A stretch of 64,000 nt of DNA from Sutcliffiella horikoshii (GTDB lineage Bacteria; Bacillota; Bacilli; Bacillales; Bacillaceae_I), in contig NZ_CP082918.1 in assembly GCF_019931755.1 (NCBI RefSeq), positions 3,142,001 to 3,206,000 on the forward strand, given 5' to 3'. Both the position numbers and the translations under genes were made by a program. A model generated the notes under the pieces. That model did no database searches. It was not told the origin of the DNA and saw nothing but the letters and a program-made list of their open reading frames with translations. Below are positions 52,747 to 61,131 of the stretch, piece by piece. Numbering within the stretch: the first letter of the stretch is position 1; every line of letters begins with the position of its first letter.

Positions 52747-53508
52747 TCAGATTGCTTCGTTCAGACATTGCTTTCGCAATTTATTGACTTCTATGAGTTG
52801 CTTTTCATTTAACTTAAGTGAGTTTAAAAGCACTTGTATTTTCTCTAAATCTCTCAAATGTATAAGGAGATGTACAGATTTATGCAATATCATTAAGTTT
52901 CCGTATGAATCATCTTTGGTGAGATGGTACGGTGTCTTATGGTGGCAATGCCATTCATCGAGTCCTAATTCAACCCCTGTAACAGCACATTTCCCATATT
53001 GTGCAATAAATCTACTAATTCGGTTATCGTTGTATTCGATGGAACGGCTCGGTATGAACTGTTTCATCACACGAGTAAGCGTTTGTTTATTGATTGCTCG
53101 CAAGTTTTTATGAATTTTGTCCCTACCTACGGTAGTGTAGTTACAAATAGTTTGAGAGAAGTTCAGATTTACCTTGCAACGTTGGGCATGAATTGGGATA
53201 AGTACCATTTCTTTTATTTTGAAGAGCTTACACTCATATCCCTTGTACCGTTTCTGTAAGGATTTTGGAAAGTCCTGAAACGTAGCTTCTTTTCTCAATT
53301 CTTTTAAACGATTAAACAATGCTTTATGAAGACGATAGTTCAGCTCGGTTAAATCATCAGTGATGTGTGAAGCTGCTGAATAATAATTTTGGATTCCCAT
53401 TATAACTGTATTAAAGCGCCAAACATTCTCAACCGATTGGTGTTTCTGAATCTCTTTGATTGTTTGTCTTACTTTTATCTGTGCATTTTTGAGCGCATTC
53501 TTTGTCAT
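52747..53508 (-). CDS. Group II intron-encoded protein, C-terminal fragment (maturase X plus HNH)
   Basis: 253 residues that match the end of a group II intron reverse transcriptase/maturase: the segment SHMTKNALKNAQIKV, the maturase domain with FNTVIMGIQNYYSAASH, and an HNH endonuclease domain with CAVTGVELGLDEWHCHHKTP and NLMILHKSVH. The reverse transcriptase domain (YADD) is absent; the frame is closed by a stop about eleven codons before the ATG. A fragment without expected function of its own. Confidence 0.85.
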   Translation of the reverse strand: MTKNALKNAQIKVRQTIKEIQKHQSVENVWRFNTVIMGIQNYYSAASHITDDLTELNYRLHKALFNRLKELRKEATFQDFPKSLQKRYKGYECKLFKIKEMVLIPIHAQRCKVNLNFSQTICNYTTVGRDKIHKNLRAINKQTLTRVMKQFIPSRSIEYNDNRISRFIAQYGKCAVTGVELGLDEWHCHHKTPYHLTKDDSYGNLMILHKSVHLLIHLRDLEKIQVLLNSLKLNEKQLIEVNKLRKQCLNEAI

Positions 53509-53927
53509 GTGTGAGCGAGCGACATAGAGGGTTCAGTAATCGTTTTAAACAACACTGTATAGACAAAGAATATTCCGATGTAACGGTGGGTCATTATTTC
53601 AAACAGTCAGCCAGGTTTATGGACTACCTTTCTTCTCAGAAAGTTATGGATTGTAAAGGTATTAATCTACAATACTCCTAAATTTTCAGCAGCTTATTAT
53701 TTGAATCCTACTAGTAGATTTTTTTCGTGATTACCATAAAATTGTGAATATTTAATGAAAAACTAGCAATTGTAGATTCATTCGACAGTAAATATCTACA
53801 TTTTGCTAGTTTTAATTATTAAATGCATTCTCTCTCTAATTGTTATTTATATATGCTTTGATCGAAATATTTTCATAATAACATTATTTCGGGTTTAAAT
53901 ATGAATTTTAAATTTGTGTACTTCTAT
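53509..53927. other. Gene-free region between the intron fragment and the zinc lipoprotein gene
   Basis: About 420 bases. It holds the truncation junction of the group II intron and a large bidirectional hairpin (53758-53813). No coding region can be supported. Confidence 0.5.
53758..53813 (-). terminator. Bidirectional hairpin after the zinc lipoprotein gene
   Basis: AAAACTAGCAATTGTAGAT and ATCTACATTTTGCTAGTTTT pair over nearly 20 bp with A/T flanks on both sides. About 115 bases past the znuA-like stop. Confidence 0.7.
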
Positions 53928-54878
53928 TCAATCCAAACCTTCACCTAACACCTTAATATTATTTTTCATTATTGAAAGATAATCCTCTTTTGCTTCACGT
54001 CTGTCTTCAGAAAGTGACTCTAAATTGTGCAAGAAAAGCGGACTTGTTCCAGTTTCATTTTGGACAGTTTTGGCAACTTTATTGTTCAAATTTTCCTCGA
54101 AGAATAAATGCGTAAGTCCTTCTTCTCCCATTAAGTTAATGATTTCAATCAACTGTTGTTGTGAAGGTTCATCACTTGGTGATATTCCACTGATGCCTAT
54201 TTGCTCAAGACCATATCTTTCTTCCCAATATCCGTAAGCAGAATGGGATACAATAAATTTCTTTTTTTCGGCACTTTTTATCATTTCATTGAATTCTGCA
54301 TCCAGCTTTTCTAAATCCCTTTTCAAAGAAATAAAGTTTGCCTCAAAAATCTCTTTTTCTTCTGGATATAATTCTACTAGTGATTTTTTGATATTGTCAG
54401 CTACTTCTATTGAACGTATAGGGTCTAGCCAAAAATGAGGGTCCACTTCACTCTTTTCATTTTCATGTTTTTTTTCATCATCGCTATGTTGATCTTTTGC
54501 TGAGCTTTTTAATAGCGTAATATTTTCAGTTGCATTTACAATCATTACCTGCTCATCCTCTAAAGATTCAATAATAGACATGGCAAAACCTTCTAAACCT
54601 GTACCTGAATAAATAAAGGCATCTCCTTTTGCCACTTTCACCATCTCACTAGGCGATAAATCAATGGAGTGTGCATCGGAGCCAGGAGGTACTATATTCT
54701 CAATGGAAACCAAACTGCCACCAATCCTTTTTGTAAAATACTCTAATGGATAAATTGTTGTAAATATTGTAAGTTGTTTGTATTCCTTATCTTCATTTAT
54801 TGATTGATCTGCAATACACCCACTAATTAAACTGATAATGATAAAAGATATCATCAAAAATTTTATTCTCTTATACAT
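53928..54878 (-). CDS. Zinc ABC transporter substrate-binding lipoprotein (ZnuA/AdcA type)
   Basis: A 316-residue cluster A-I solute-binding lipoprotein with lipobox LISGC, metal-binding His in PPGSDAHSID, a His/acid-rich loop (KDQHSDDEKKHENE) typical of zinc binders, His in DPHFWLDP, His in VSHSAYGYW, and the acidic FFEENLN segment. It captures zinc outside the cell for an ABC importer; no permease or ATPase gene is adjacent. AGAGGAG precedes ATG. A strong Zur box 30 bases upstream supports zinc rather than manganese. Confidence 0.92.
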   Translation of the reverse strand: MYKRIKFLMISFIIISLISGCIADQSINEDKEYKQLTIFTTIYPLEYFTKRIGGSLVSIENIVPPGSDAHSIDLSPSEMVKVAKGDAFIYSGTGLEGFAMSIIESLEDEQVMIVNATENITLLKSSAKDQHSDDEKKHENEKSEVDPHFWLDPIRSIEVADNIKKSLVELYPEEKEIFEANFISLKRDLEKLDAEFNEMIKSAEKKKFIVSHSAYGYWEERYGLEQIGISGISPSDEPSQQQLIEIINLMGEEGLTHLFFEENLNNKVAKTVQNETGTSPLFLHNLESLSEDRREAKEDYLSIMKNNIKVLGEGLD

Positions 54879-54906
54879 GACATTACTCCTCTAAATGATG
54901 TATTTC

Positions 54907-54927
54907 CATAAGTAATCATTACGATTT
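54907..54927 (-). promoter_or_regulatory. Zur box
   Basis: The minus strand reads AAATCGTAATGATTACTTATG, against the B. subtilis Zur consensus AAATCGTAATNATTACGATTT. The first 16 positions agree completely. It lies about 30 bases before the start of the znuA-like gene and should repress it when zinc is sufficient. Confidence 0.85.
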
Positions 54928-54961
54928 ATAAATTATTTCTACTTAACCATAAACTTAATAT

Positions 54962-55714
54962 TTATATGGTCCAATAAGTTAAAGTATCCCATATCCCTAA
55001 AACAACTAAAAATGCACCGGCAACTTTTTGTATTATACTTCCCACACGTTTTCCTTTCTTCATTACCATGCCACCAGCTTCGAAAAACCATATTAGAAAC
55101 ATTAATATAAGTATTGGCACCGTAGTTCCTATCGCGAATACGGAAGGAAGAACCATACCATATGATTCCGTTAATGCAACCGGCATAAGGCTTAAAAAGA
55201 ATAGGACGAACATGGTCGGACAAAATCCTAAGGAAAAACTGAAGCCTAACAAAAAAGATCCCCATTTTTTTGATTTAATATTTTCACCAGCAATATTGAG
55301 TATAGGGAGGTGCCAATTCATTTTTAGATATCCTAATAAAAATAGTCCTACCGCAATCAACAGCGGTCCAGTCAATTTCCGTATCCAGGGAAAATAAAGG
55401 GTCAGTGAAGACTGAATTTCTCGACCAAATAACCAAATTAAAAGCCCAAGAGATGTAAAGGCTACAATTTTACCTAAAGTGAATAATATGACATCCCCCC
55501 AAGCCACTTGTTTATCAAGCGACTTTTTTCCAAAAAGGGTTATTGCCCCAATATTCCCAGTCAATTGGCAAGGAACCATCGATCCCACAATACCTAACAA
55601 AAAGGCATATAAAAGTGTAACCTCTTTAAATGAAATCGCAACATTCGAAAGTGGGACTGTAATGGAGTTTGTAATCCCATTCATAATTTCGTACATTAAA
55701 CCACACCATTTCAT
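54962..55714 (-). CDS. CcdA/DsbD-like membrane protein
   Basis: 250 residues with six predicted helices and paired cysteines in VGSMVPCQLTGN and LGFCPTMFVLF, at the membrane positions used by CcdA/DsbD-type thiol electron carriers and related heavy-metal or sulfite-exporter-like proteins. It probably passes electrons or metal across the membrane; the neighbours (cupredoxin, copper proteins) suggest copper or thiol-redox work. Start ATG 55714 or the in-frame ATG six codons later. An AT-rich palindrome stands just before it. Confidence 0.7.
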   Translation of the reverse strand: MKWCGLMYEIMNGITNSITVPLSNVAISFKEVTLLYAFLLGIVGSMVPCQLTGNIGAITLFGKKSLDKQVAWGDVILFTLGKIVAFTSLGLLIWLFGREIQSSLTLYFPWIRKLTGPLLIAVGLFLLGYLKMNWHLPILNIAGENIKSKKWGSFLLGFSFSLGFCPTMFVLFFLSLMPVALTESYGMVLPSVFAIGTTVPILILMFLIWFFEAGGMVMKKGKRVGSIIQKVAGAFLVVLGIWDTLTYWTI

Positions 55715-55718
55715 ACTG

Positions 55719-55744
55719 TTTTTATCTTAATTGTAAGATAAAAA
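55719..55744. promoter_or_regulatory. Perfect AT-rich palindrome before the CcdA-like gene
   Basis: TTTTTATCTTA and TAAGATAAAAA form an 11-bp perfect inverted repeat around ATTG, five bases from the start codon. It could be an operator or end the upstream cupredoxin transcript. A TGTGCAGATA motif overlaps its edge (55745-55754) and recurs at 56745-56754. Confidence 0.5.
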
Positions 55745-55774
55745 TGTGCAGATATTATGAAGAAACACACTTAT

Positions 55775-56674
55775 TCATTTATTTGTAACTATTACCTTTC
55801 CTACCATCCCAGCTTTCTTATGACCTGGAACCGTGCAATAAAATTCATATTCCCCTATCTCAAGAGGGGTGAAACGAATCTCATTTTTACTATTTGCAAG
55901 AGCGTGCAGATGCAAAGGTCCCTTTAAATTATGATGACTACTTTCCATTGTTTTTACTGATAAGCCTTTTATCTCTATATCATGTTCCACTCCATCCATG
56001 TTGTTTAATTGAAGAATGATTTCCTCTCCTACTTTTGCCACAAAAGATGCAGGTGTGTAAGCATTGTTTACCGCCTGAACAGAAACTACCTTTGGATCTT
56101 TTGTGCCAGTAGCACGATGCTGATGTCCATGATCTGCTGATGGTTTTACTGCACCATGACTTAATTGAAAACCAAGAATCAGGTATGCACTAATTCCTAC
56201 CATTGAGAAAAGTGGCTTTAAATACCACGATTTATTAAACTTATTTTGATCTTGGTTAGATTGACAAAACACAAAAAACAATAATAACGAACAAACACTT
56301 ATCGTTAACAATAGGATTATCAAGAAGAATACATCCTTAGTTGAAATCATTTCTCCCAGCATAGCACCCATCATACCACCCATTAAACCTGACATGGCTC
56401 CTTCAATAGACGTAAGTAATCCGAGTCCTACACCCGCGAGTATACCAGCAACCATACCTAAAAATAGTGCAATTATTGTGGAGCTGAATAAGTCCCCTTG
56501 GTACATTACGCCAAATGTCAATCCAACTATCAAACTTATGGTCATTGCATAAGTCATGGATAAAATCATTCCCGCCATGGAAGGCAATCGTTTCTTCAAT
56601 ATTCTTGAAAGTACTAGGATTATACCTATTTCCATAATCAATGTTAATAAAATATACCAATAAAATACATGCAT
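55775..56674 (-). CDS. Membrane-anchored cupredoxin fusion protein
   Basis: 299 residues. The N-terminal half has five or more helices, one very rich in glycine and methionine (GAMSGLMGGMMGAMLGEM). The C-terminal half is a cupredoxin with copper ligands His in VEHDIEI, Cys and His in FYCTVPGHKKAGM, and Met. A His-rich linker (ADHGHQHRA) joins them. The cupredoxin should lie outside the membrane and carry electrons or copper, with the Met/Gly helices as a possible metal path. ATG 56674 follows GGGGAGGGG; an earlier in-frame ATG lacks a site. Confidence 0.8.
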   Translation of the reverse strand: MHVFYWYILLTLIMEIGIILVLSRILKKRLPSMAGMILSMTYAMTISLIVGLTFGVMYQGDLFSSTIIALFLGMVAGILAGVGLGLLTSIEGAMSGLMGGMMGAMLGEMISTKDVFFLIILLLTISVCSLLLFFVFCQSNQDQNKFNKSWYLKPLFSMVGISAYLILGFQLSHGAVKPSADHGHQHRATGTKDPKVVSVQAVNNAYTPASFVAKVGEEIILQLNNMDGVEHDIEIKGLSVKTMESSHHNLKGPLHLHALANSKNEIRFTPLEIGEYEFYCTVPGHKKAGMVGKVIVTNK

Positions 56675-56840
56675 CGCGTACCCCTCCCCTCTAACATATC
56701 TATGCAAATGATGGTGGGACATGTATGCTGTAGTTTTACAATACTGTGCAGATAATAAGGATTTTTATTTTTAAGTATTAGGAAGTTAGCTGGAGGGGTA
56801 CACCATTAATGTTTAATAAATCTTGAAAGGAGTTTTTCCA

Positions 56841-57176
56841 TTGTTAATTAAAAATGAATATCAAGAATGTTTGGACGCCTGCTTGGCCTGTATGGAAGCC
56901 TGTAATTTTTGTTTTAATGCTTGTTTAAACGAGAATGATGTAAAAATGATGGCTGCCTGTATCCGACTAGATCGCTTATGTGCAGATACTTGTAGTCTTG
57001 CAGCGACAGCTATTCAATCAGATAGCCCATTCAAGGAAGAAATCTGCAGATTATGTGCCGAAATCTGTGCTGCCTGTGGAGAAGAATGTAGTAAACACAC
57101 ACACGAACATTGCCAAATTTGTGCGGACGCATGTTTTCGATGTGCAGAAGCTTGCAGAAGAATGATTACTGCATAA
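56841..57176 (+). CDS. Cytosolic four-helix-bundle copper storage protein (Csp, DUF326)
   Basis: 111 residues with 19 cysteines spaced as CxxxC pairs along four helices (ECLDACLACMEACNFC to CFRCAEAC) and a few His. This is the Csp3-type copper storage fold, which binds many Cu(I) ions in the core. No signal peptide, so it acts in the cytosol. TTG 56841 stands eight bases after GAAAGGAG. It is divergent from the cupredoxin gene and heads the plus-strand copper set. Confidence 0.92.
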   Translation: MLIKNEYQECLDACLACMEACNFCFNACLNENDVKMMAACIRLDRLCADTCSLAATAIQSDSPFKEEICRLCAEICAACGEECSKHTHEHCQICADACFRCAEACRRMITA

Positions 57177-57189
57177 TGTACTTTTTAAG

Positions 57190-57217
57190 ACACGCCACTT
57201 ATTGGCGTGTTTTTAAT
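57190..57217 (+). terminator. Intrinsic terminator after the copper storage gene
   Basis: ACACGCCA (57190-57197) and TGGCGTGT (57203-57210) are followed by TTTTAATTTT. Confidence 0.9.
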
Positions 57218-57360
57218 TTTGTTTTTTCCACTCACTACCCCTATAATACATACATCCAATTCAGTTAATAATGACAATTTTTTTGTTGCTTTCTGTCAAT
57301 CTGCAAACTTTCTCGATAATTTCCGGATATTCTAAAACTATTACAAAGTAGGTGATGTAC

Positions 57361-58716
57361 TTGAAGTTCTCAACCAAGCTAGGGCTTTGGTTCTTCTTTT
57401 GTATTTTAATTATTGAAACTGGTTCCATGCTTTTCCTTCATCAAAATGTCGTTCAATCCCTCGTTGATAATGAATTGAAGTCATTATCGGCAAGAGGAGA
57501 TAGCCATCGAGATGTTCTGGAAGAATCTTTTATCGACAATACACTTCAACATATCGTATTAATGGAATCGAAAACCGATACGGAAGTGGTGATAACAGAC
57601 CAAAGTGGAAATGTTATCGAATCTTCCATTGCCATCAATGACGAAATCACCTCCATTATTTTGCCAAGTACGCATGAAGATATGATCATTGAAGCAGATT
57701 GGGAGTCACAATCCTATATAGCCACTGCATCCCCATTCAGTTCGAATAGTGGGGTTAGGGGAACTGTCTTTATGCTAAAAAGCACTAACCAAATGAAAAG
57801 CTTGATTACCAACTTAAACCACCATTTCGGGATTGCTGTTATCATTATTTTATTTTTCCTGGTAATTACGAACCTCATCTTAGTGAAGCTTTTAACCAAA
57901 CCCTTAGTATCCATGAAAGAAGCAACAAAGCGAATCAATGAAGGAGACTTCACGGTAACCCTTCCTGTGAAATCCAAAGATGAAATTGGAGAGTTGGCGA
58001 AATCCATTAAAACATTGGCAAGTAACCTAAACTACTTGCAACAGGAGCGAAAAGAATTTTTGGCAAGTATATCCCATGAGCTACGGACTCCACTCACCTA
58101 TATCATCGGTTATGCTGATATTGGTCAAAAGCATAATTTAACGGATACTCAAAGGAATGAATATCTGAAGATTATTCATGAAGAATCGATTCGAGTATCA
58201 AACCTACTTGAGGATTTGTTCGAATTAGCCAATATGGATCAGAATTCTTTTTCGATTGCAAAGGAAGAAATCCAACTAGGGAAATTCTTGCAGACTATTT
58301 TTGAGAAGACTTATCCCGTATTCTCCAATTCCGGCATTGGTCTAAAGTTTAACTGCAAACAGAACTGCTTCGTGAATATAGATCCTTTGCGATTTGAACA
58401 AGTAGTACAGAATATATTGGACAATGCACTGAAGTATTCAGACAGAGGGACCACAACCATCGAATTAAGCAAAAAGGATAATATCTGCATACTCTCCATC
58501 TCTGACGAAGGTAAAGGAATTCCTGATGATCAAATCCCATATATATTTGATCGCTTATTCCGAGTGGAAAAATCCCGATCTCGCCTTACAGGTGGAGTTG
58601 GTCTTGGGTTATCCATCGTAAAGGAAATTGTAGATGCCCATGATGGGGAGCTGAAGGTGAACAGTGAAATTGGTGTAGGTACAACTGTATCGATTCTATT
58701 AAAGGAGGCAAAATAG
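57361..58716 (+). CDS. Sensor histidine kinase
   Basis: About 451 residues: an N-terminal helix, an extracytoplasmic sensor region (about 30-155), a second helix, HAMP (LTKPLVSMKEATKRINEGDF), HisKA with the phosphorylated His in SISHELRTPLTYI, and HATPase with the N-box QNILDNALKYS and G-boxes DEGKGIPDDQ and GGVGLGLSIVKEI. The best start is TTG 57361 (AGGTG six bases earlier); ATG 57355 is an alternative. Directly followed by its response regulator. The copper genes around it suggest it senses metal or envelope stress, an inference. Confidence 0.92.
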   Translation: MKFSTKLGLWFFFCILIIETGSMLFLHQNVVQSLVDNELKSLSARGDSHRDVLEESFIDNTLQHIVLMESKTDTEVVITDQSGNVIESSIAINDEITSIILPSTHEDMIIEADWESQSYIATASPFSSNSGVRGTVFMLKSTNQMKSLITNLNHHFGIAVIIILFFLVITNLILVKLLTKPLVSMKEATKRINEGDFTVTLPVKSKDEIGELAKSIKTLASNLNYLQQERKEFLASISHELRTPLTYIIGYADIGQKHNLTDTQRNEYLKIIHEESIRVSNLLEDLFELANMDQNSFSIAKEEIQLGKFLQTIFEKTYPVFSNSGIGLKFNCKQNCFVNIDPLRFEQVVQNILDNALKYSDRGTTTIELSKKDNICILSISDEGKGIPDDQIPYIFDRLFRVEKSRSRLTGGVGLGLSIVKEIVDAHDGELKVNSEIGVGTTVSILLKEAK

Positions 58717-59412
58717 ATGAAACAAATACTACTGATAGATGACGAACAAAGAATGCTAGACCTTTTATCCCTCTATTTAACCCCGCACGGGTTTACCTGC
58801 ATCAAAAAGACTACTGCTTTGGAGGGGATTCTGTTTCTGAGTGATCATGAAGTGGACCTCATTATTCTTGATGTCATGATGCCAACCATGGACGGTTGGG
58901 AAGCATTAGCTGCAATCCGAGACTTTAGTAAAACACCTATAATCATGCTCACAGCTAGAAATGATGACACCGATATGATAAAGGGCTTAAAGAACGGTGC
59001 AGACGATTACATTTCCAAGCCATTTAATGAAGATGTGCTTGTAGCAAGGATTGGAGCTGTGCTCCGTCGATCGGCCACAGAAGGGCCAACGGAAAAGCCA
59101 TTACACTTCAAAGGTTTATCACTTGACTCTCTTTCTTACAAATTATCATATAATGGACAGCCTATTTCCATTACACCAAAAGAATTTGCCTTACTGGAGC
59201 TATTTTTAAAGTATCCGGATAAGGTCTTTTCACGGGACCATTTACTTTCTACACTTTGGGAATTGAAAGCAGAGACGGAAAACCGCACCATTGACTCCCA
59301 TATTCGGAATCTTAGAGAAAAACTGCGACAAGTTGGTTTTAATGTGGACAGGCATTTAAAAACCATTTGGGGAGTTGGGTATAGGTGGAATGATAAATTT
59401 GAATCGAATTAG
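58717..59412 (+). CDS. OmpR-family response regulator
   Basis: A 231-residue receiver plus winged-helix DNA-binding protein: acidic pair in LLIDDEQRML, phosphorylated Asp in IILDVMMPTMDGWE, Lys in YISKPFN, then a C-terminal trans-reg domain with SRDHLLSTLWE and NRTIDSHIRNLREKL. GGAGG lies in the end of the kinase gene and ATG follows its stop at once. Partner of the kinase; a shared TGCAGA motif in nearby promoters could be its target, not shown. Confidence 0.95.
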   Translation: MKQILLIDDEQRMLDLLSLYLTPHGFTCIKKTTALEGILFLSDHEVDLIILDVMMPTMDGWEALAAIRDFSKTPIIMLTARNDDTDMIKGLKNGADDYISKPFNEDVLVARIGAVLRRSATEGPTEKPLHFKGLSLDSLSYKLSYNGQPISITPKEFALLELFLKYPDKVFSRDHLLSTLWELKAETENRTIDSHIRNLREKLRQVGFNVDRHLKTIWGVGYRWNDKFESN

Positions 59413-59433
59413 TAAATCCATGGAGGTTTAGAG

Positions 59434-60366
59434 ATGAACAAGATAAAGAATTTTATTATGATAACAGTTATAAGTATGCTAGTTGTTGGATGTTCAACTA
59501 AAGAGCAAAATAAAAATAATGACTACTTTATAGAGGCAAAGGAAGAAACCATAAATCATATCCACGGGATTGGTTACTTGGGTGATGAGAAAGACTTAAT
59601 TCTAGCAACCCATCATGGCCTTTTACGCTTTTCTGAAGGAAAATGGTACAAGACTAGTAAAAATAATCATGATTATATGGGATTCCAAGCAACAGATGAG
59701 CAATTTTTTTCCAGCGGCCACCCTGAGCTAGATTCCGACTTAAAAAATCCCTTAGGGCTTATTAAAAGTAGTGATCAAGGTGCTACCTTAGAAAGAATTG
59801 CTTTTTATGGGGAAATTGACTTCCACTATCTTGCGGCCGGATATAAGAGTCAAACATTGTACGTTTTTAATGAGCACGAAAATTCCCTGAAACAAGGTCT
59901 TCATTATTCGGTAGATCAAGGGGAAACATGGGAAGCTAGTTCCATGAAAGGAATATCTGCCAATGCCATCGGAAATATAGCTGCACACCCTACTTCTTCA
60001 GAGGATGTTGCTATCTCCACCAATAAAGGATTATTTATTTCTTCTAACTTTGGTAATGAATTCAAGTTGCTAACCAGCTCAAATTCTGTGACAACAGTGG
60101 AATATCAGGAGGACAGTCTGATTTACTTTATCCTAGAAAATAATGAAACCAAATTAGTAAAGTACAATTTTAAAAATGAAATAACTGACGAGTTGTCCCT
60201 ACCTGAAGGGATTTCCAGTAAAAATCCCATTATGTTCATTGCCACTAATCCAGAGAATAGGTCAGAAATAACAGCCATCTCCTTGAATAATGACATTTAT
60301 CAGTCCAACAATACTGGAGAAAGCTGGAATACATTAGTTGAAAAAGGTAACGTCTCTAATGAATAG
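59434..60366 (+). CDS. BNR/Asp-box-repeat lipoprotein (F510_1955-like glycosylhydrolase family)
   Basis: 310 residues with lipobox VVGCST and a beta-propeller-like body with Asp-box motifs (KSSDQGATLE, SVDQGETWEAS, SNNTGESWNTL) as in sialidase and WD40/YVTN-like proteins. It starts with HIHGIGYLG, the usual opening of this Bacillus group. Despite the family name no glycosidase active site can be seen. GGAGG before ATG; its stop overlaps the next gene. Commonly found next to multicopper oxidase and copper genes. Confidence 0.75.
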   Translation: MNKIKNFIMITVISMLVVGCSTKEQNKNNDYFIEAKEETINHIHGIGYLGDEKDLILATHHGLLRFSEGKWYKTSKNNHDYMGFQATDEQFFSSGHPELDSDLKNPLGLIKSSDQGATLERIAFYGEIDFHYLAAGYKSQTLYVFNEHENSLKQGLHYSVDQGETWEASSMKGISANAIGNIAAHPTSSEDVAISTNKGLFISSNFGNEFKLLTSSNSVTTVEYQEDSLIYFILENNETKLVKYNFKNEITDELSLPEGISSKNPIMFIATNPENRSEITAISLNNDIYQSNNTGESWNTLVEKGNVSNE

Positions 60367-61009
60367 AAGCCGTAAGCATATTGTTATCGGAGTCTGTTCC
60401 TTTTTGCTAAGTTATCTGATCGTACAAACCAGAAATGAATGGGCTCCCCTGCATGCTTGGAACCGTGCATTCGCAGATGTATCCTTATTCATGCTTGGAC
60501 TTGTCATGGTTATAGGGCCAATCGTACGTATCCTCCCAGTCTTGAAGGGGCTGGTTGCATGGCGAAGATCGTTAGGGGTATGGTCTGGAATTCTTGCGCT
60601 TATTCATACGATTATCATTCTAGATGGATGGGTTGAATGGGATTTTACACGATTGTTTTTCATTTTCACTCCATTTGGTCAAGAATGGGTATTGCATCCT
60701 GGTTTCGCACTCGCTAATGCAATCGGAATAATTGCGGTGCTATACTACCTTATACTAATGATTACATCGAACAATCTGAGTATTAAAGTATTAGGTAATT
60801 CAGCCTGGAATTATTTACAGAGTAAAACAAGCACTCTTTATCTTTTGGTTTTGTTGCATACTCTTTATTTTTTGTATTTTCACAAACCGGAAAATCCTAA
60901 CTGGATGAAAGGTCCTTTTATAGCCATTATTGTTTTGATTTTCTTATTTCAAATAGCAGGATTTGCATGGACCATTCGAAATAGAATCAAAAAAAAAGTA
61001 AACAAATAA
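60359..61009 (+). CDS. Ferric reductase-like transmembrane protein
   Basis: 216 residues with six predicted helices and the pattern LVAWRRSLGVWSGILALIHT (His in helix 3) and LYLLVLLHTLYFLYFH (His in helix 5), as in ferric-reductase-like/MsrQ heme membrane proteins. It probably carries electrons across the membrane by bis-His heme, perhaps for a neighbouring metal or thiol system. ATG 60359 overlaps the lipoprotein stop (ATGAATAG). Confidence 0.8.
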   Translation: MNRSRKHIVIGVCSFLLSYLIVQTRNEWAPLHAWNRAFADVSLFMLGLVMVIGPIVRILPVLKGLVAWRRSLGVWSGILALIHTIIILDGWVEWDFTRLFFIFTPFGQEWVLHPGFALANAIGIIAVLYYLILMITSNNLSIKVLGNSAWNYLQSKTSTLYLLVLLHTLYFLYFHKPENPNWMKGPFIAIIVLIFLFQIAGFAWTIRNRIKKKVNK

Positions 61010-61027
61010 AACTTGTTTACTTTTTTT
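60998..61027 (+). terminator. Intrinsic terminator after the ferric reductase-like gene
   Basis: GTAAACAA (60998-61005) and TTGTTTAC (61013-61020) followed by TTTTTTT. The left arm overlaps the last codons of the gene. Confidence 0.88.
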
Positions 61028-61131
61028 ATTGGACTGTCACAAATTGTTACTTTTTCTAATAATGGAATTCCATAATTTCTGCAATCATTTTTGATAACAT
61101 TCTCCTTGAAACTACTTAAGGAGGAATAATC

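Larger units (their letters stand above)
52610..53540 (-). mobile_element. 5'-truncated group II intron
   Basis: The minus strand carries the C-terminal part of an intron-encoded protein followed by a domain V-like hairpin (52662-52699) and a typical 3' end (ACCTATCACTAT near 52612-52623). Domains I-III and the reverse transcriptase part are missing; a stop codon lies in frame a few codons before the surviving protein part. It cannot move on its own. Confidence 0.8.

Noticed and set aside
54939..55265. 108-codon open frame overlapping the CcdA-like gene on the same strand
   Set aside because: It is a frame shadow of a well-supported membrane protein gene and has no motif of its own.
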